Made by a program: the position numbers and the translations under genes
Notes under the pieces: generated by a model
Told to the model about the DNA's origin: nothing
Seen by the model: only the letters and a program-made list of their open reading frames with translations
Databases searched by the model: none
From: Pseudomonadota bacterium
GTDB taxonomy: Bacteria > Pseudomonadota > Gammaproteobacteria > Enterobacterales > Succinivibrionaceae
Reading direction: 5' to 3'
DNA: 5,691 bases
Assembly (NCBI GenBank): GCA_023460615.1
Contig: JAEWPL010000229.1
Span: forward strand, 1 to 5,691
Part shown: positions 5,393 through 5,691 of the stretch, one piece after another
Numbering within the stretch: the stretch's first letter is position 1
Layout of the letters: the number at the start of each line of letters is the position of its first letter

Positions 5393-5691
5393 ATGGAAAG
5401 AAAGTATTTTGGAACCGATGGCGTGCGTGGTCGTGTCGGTAAGTTTCCTATTACCCCTGATTTTGCAGTTAAGTTAGGCTTAGCAGCAGGTAAAGTACTT
5501 GGTAAAAAGTCTGGTGGTAAAGTCATTATTGGTAAAGATACTAGATTGTCAGGATACATGCTAGAGGCTGCCCTAGAGTCAGGCTTTAGCGCAGGTGGTA
5601 TGTCACCTGTAATGTTAGGTCCTATGCCAACCCCAGCAGTTGCATATTTGACTCGTGCATTCCGTGCTGACTTAGGTGTCGTAATTAGTGC
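5393..5691 (+). CDS. glmM: GlmM, phosphoglucosamine mutase (N-terminal part, cut by window end)
   Basis: GlmM converts glucosamine-6-phosphate to glucosamine-1-phosphate, on the path to UDP-N-acetylglucosamine for peptidoglycan and lipopolysaccharide. The 99 complete codons present match the E. coli N-terminus: RKYFGTDGVRGRVG at 3-16, ITPDF at 20-24, IIGKDTRLSGYMLE at 45-58 and GPMPTPAVAYLTR at 76-88. The window stops after VVIS, two codons before the expected phosphorylated serine (S101, equal to E. coli S102 in the SASHNP motif), so catalytic competence cannot be judged here. The gene starts 33 nt after the folP-like stop. AAGTGGA at 5375-5381 or AAAGA at 5383-5387 may serve as Shine-Dalgarno. 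There is no terminator between the two genes, so they are co-transcribed. Confidence 0.96.
   Translation, partial: MERKYFGTDGVRGRVGKFPITPDFAVKLGLAAGKVLGKKSGGKVIIGKDTRLSGYMLEAALESGFSAGGMSPVMLGPMPTPAVAYLTRAFRADLGVVIS

Noticed and set aside
4666..5559. Open frames on the - strand inside the folP-like gene and across its junction with glmM (4666-4857, 5272-5559)
   Set aside because: Both are antisense to supported coding sequence and show no Shine-Dalgarno or family motif.
1..5691. CRISPR array, tRNA or rRNA genes, insertion-sequence ends, toxin-antitoxin pair
   Set aside because: No regularly spaced repeats, cloverleaf-like sequence, transposase or terminal inverted repeats, or paired small ORFs were seen; the window is almost fully covered by six protein genes.

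Overview
The window carries the yhbY / rlmE-ftsH-folP-glmM block of a gammaproteobacterial chromosome. Gene order and orientation match Escherichia coli: yhbY is divergent from rlmE, and rlmE, ftsH, folP and glmM run in one direction. RlmE, FtsH and the start of GlmM align almost without gaps to the E. coli proteins as I remember them. The DNA is A/T-rich with intergenic regions made mostly of A and T, which suggests a host-associated, AT-rich gammaproteobacterium. Succinivibrionaceae or a relative would fit, but that is a guess and no marker in the window settles it.

Layout: positions 1-68 are leader with a weak possible promoter. A + strand gene (69-1289) encodes an AAA_14/DUF4143-type P-loop ATPase. 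It lies tail to tail with yhbY (1338-1628, - strand), with a 14-bp hairpin between them. In E. coli the gene convergent with yhbY is greA, so this ATPase gene probably sits at a lineage-specific junction. A 136-bp divergent spacer (1629-1764) holds candidate promoters for yhbY and rlmE and three small palindromes. Then follow rlmE (1765-2460), ftsH (2475-4439), a terminator-like hairpin (4451-4485), the folP-position gene (4499-5359) and the first 99 codons of glmM (5393 to the window end).

How the genes work together: YhbY and RlmE act on the 50S ribosomal subunit. FtsH is the membrane AAA+ protease that is co-transcribed with rlmE in many proteobacteria. GlmM makes glucosamine-1-phosphate for cell-wall precursors.

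The most notable feature is the gene in the folP slot. Its protein keeps the full length and the strand/helix pattern of the dihydropteroate synthase TIM barrel, and it is an intact, well-translated-looking ORF. However, nearly every signature and substrate-binding residue of dihydropteroate synthase is replaced. It looks like a pseudoenzyme or repurposed DHPS fold with an added basic amphipathic C-terminal helix, and automatic annotation would probably label it simply as FolP.
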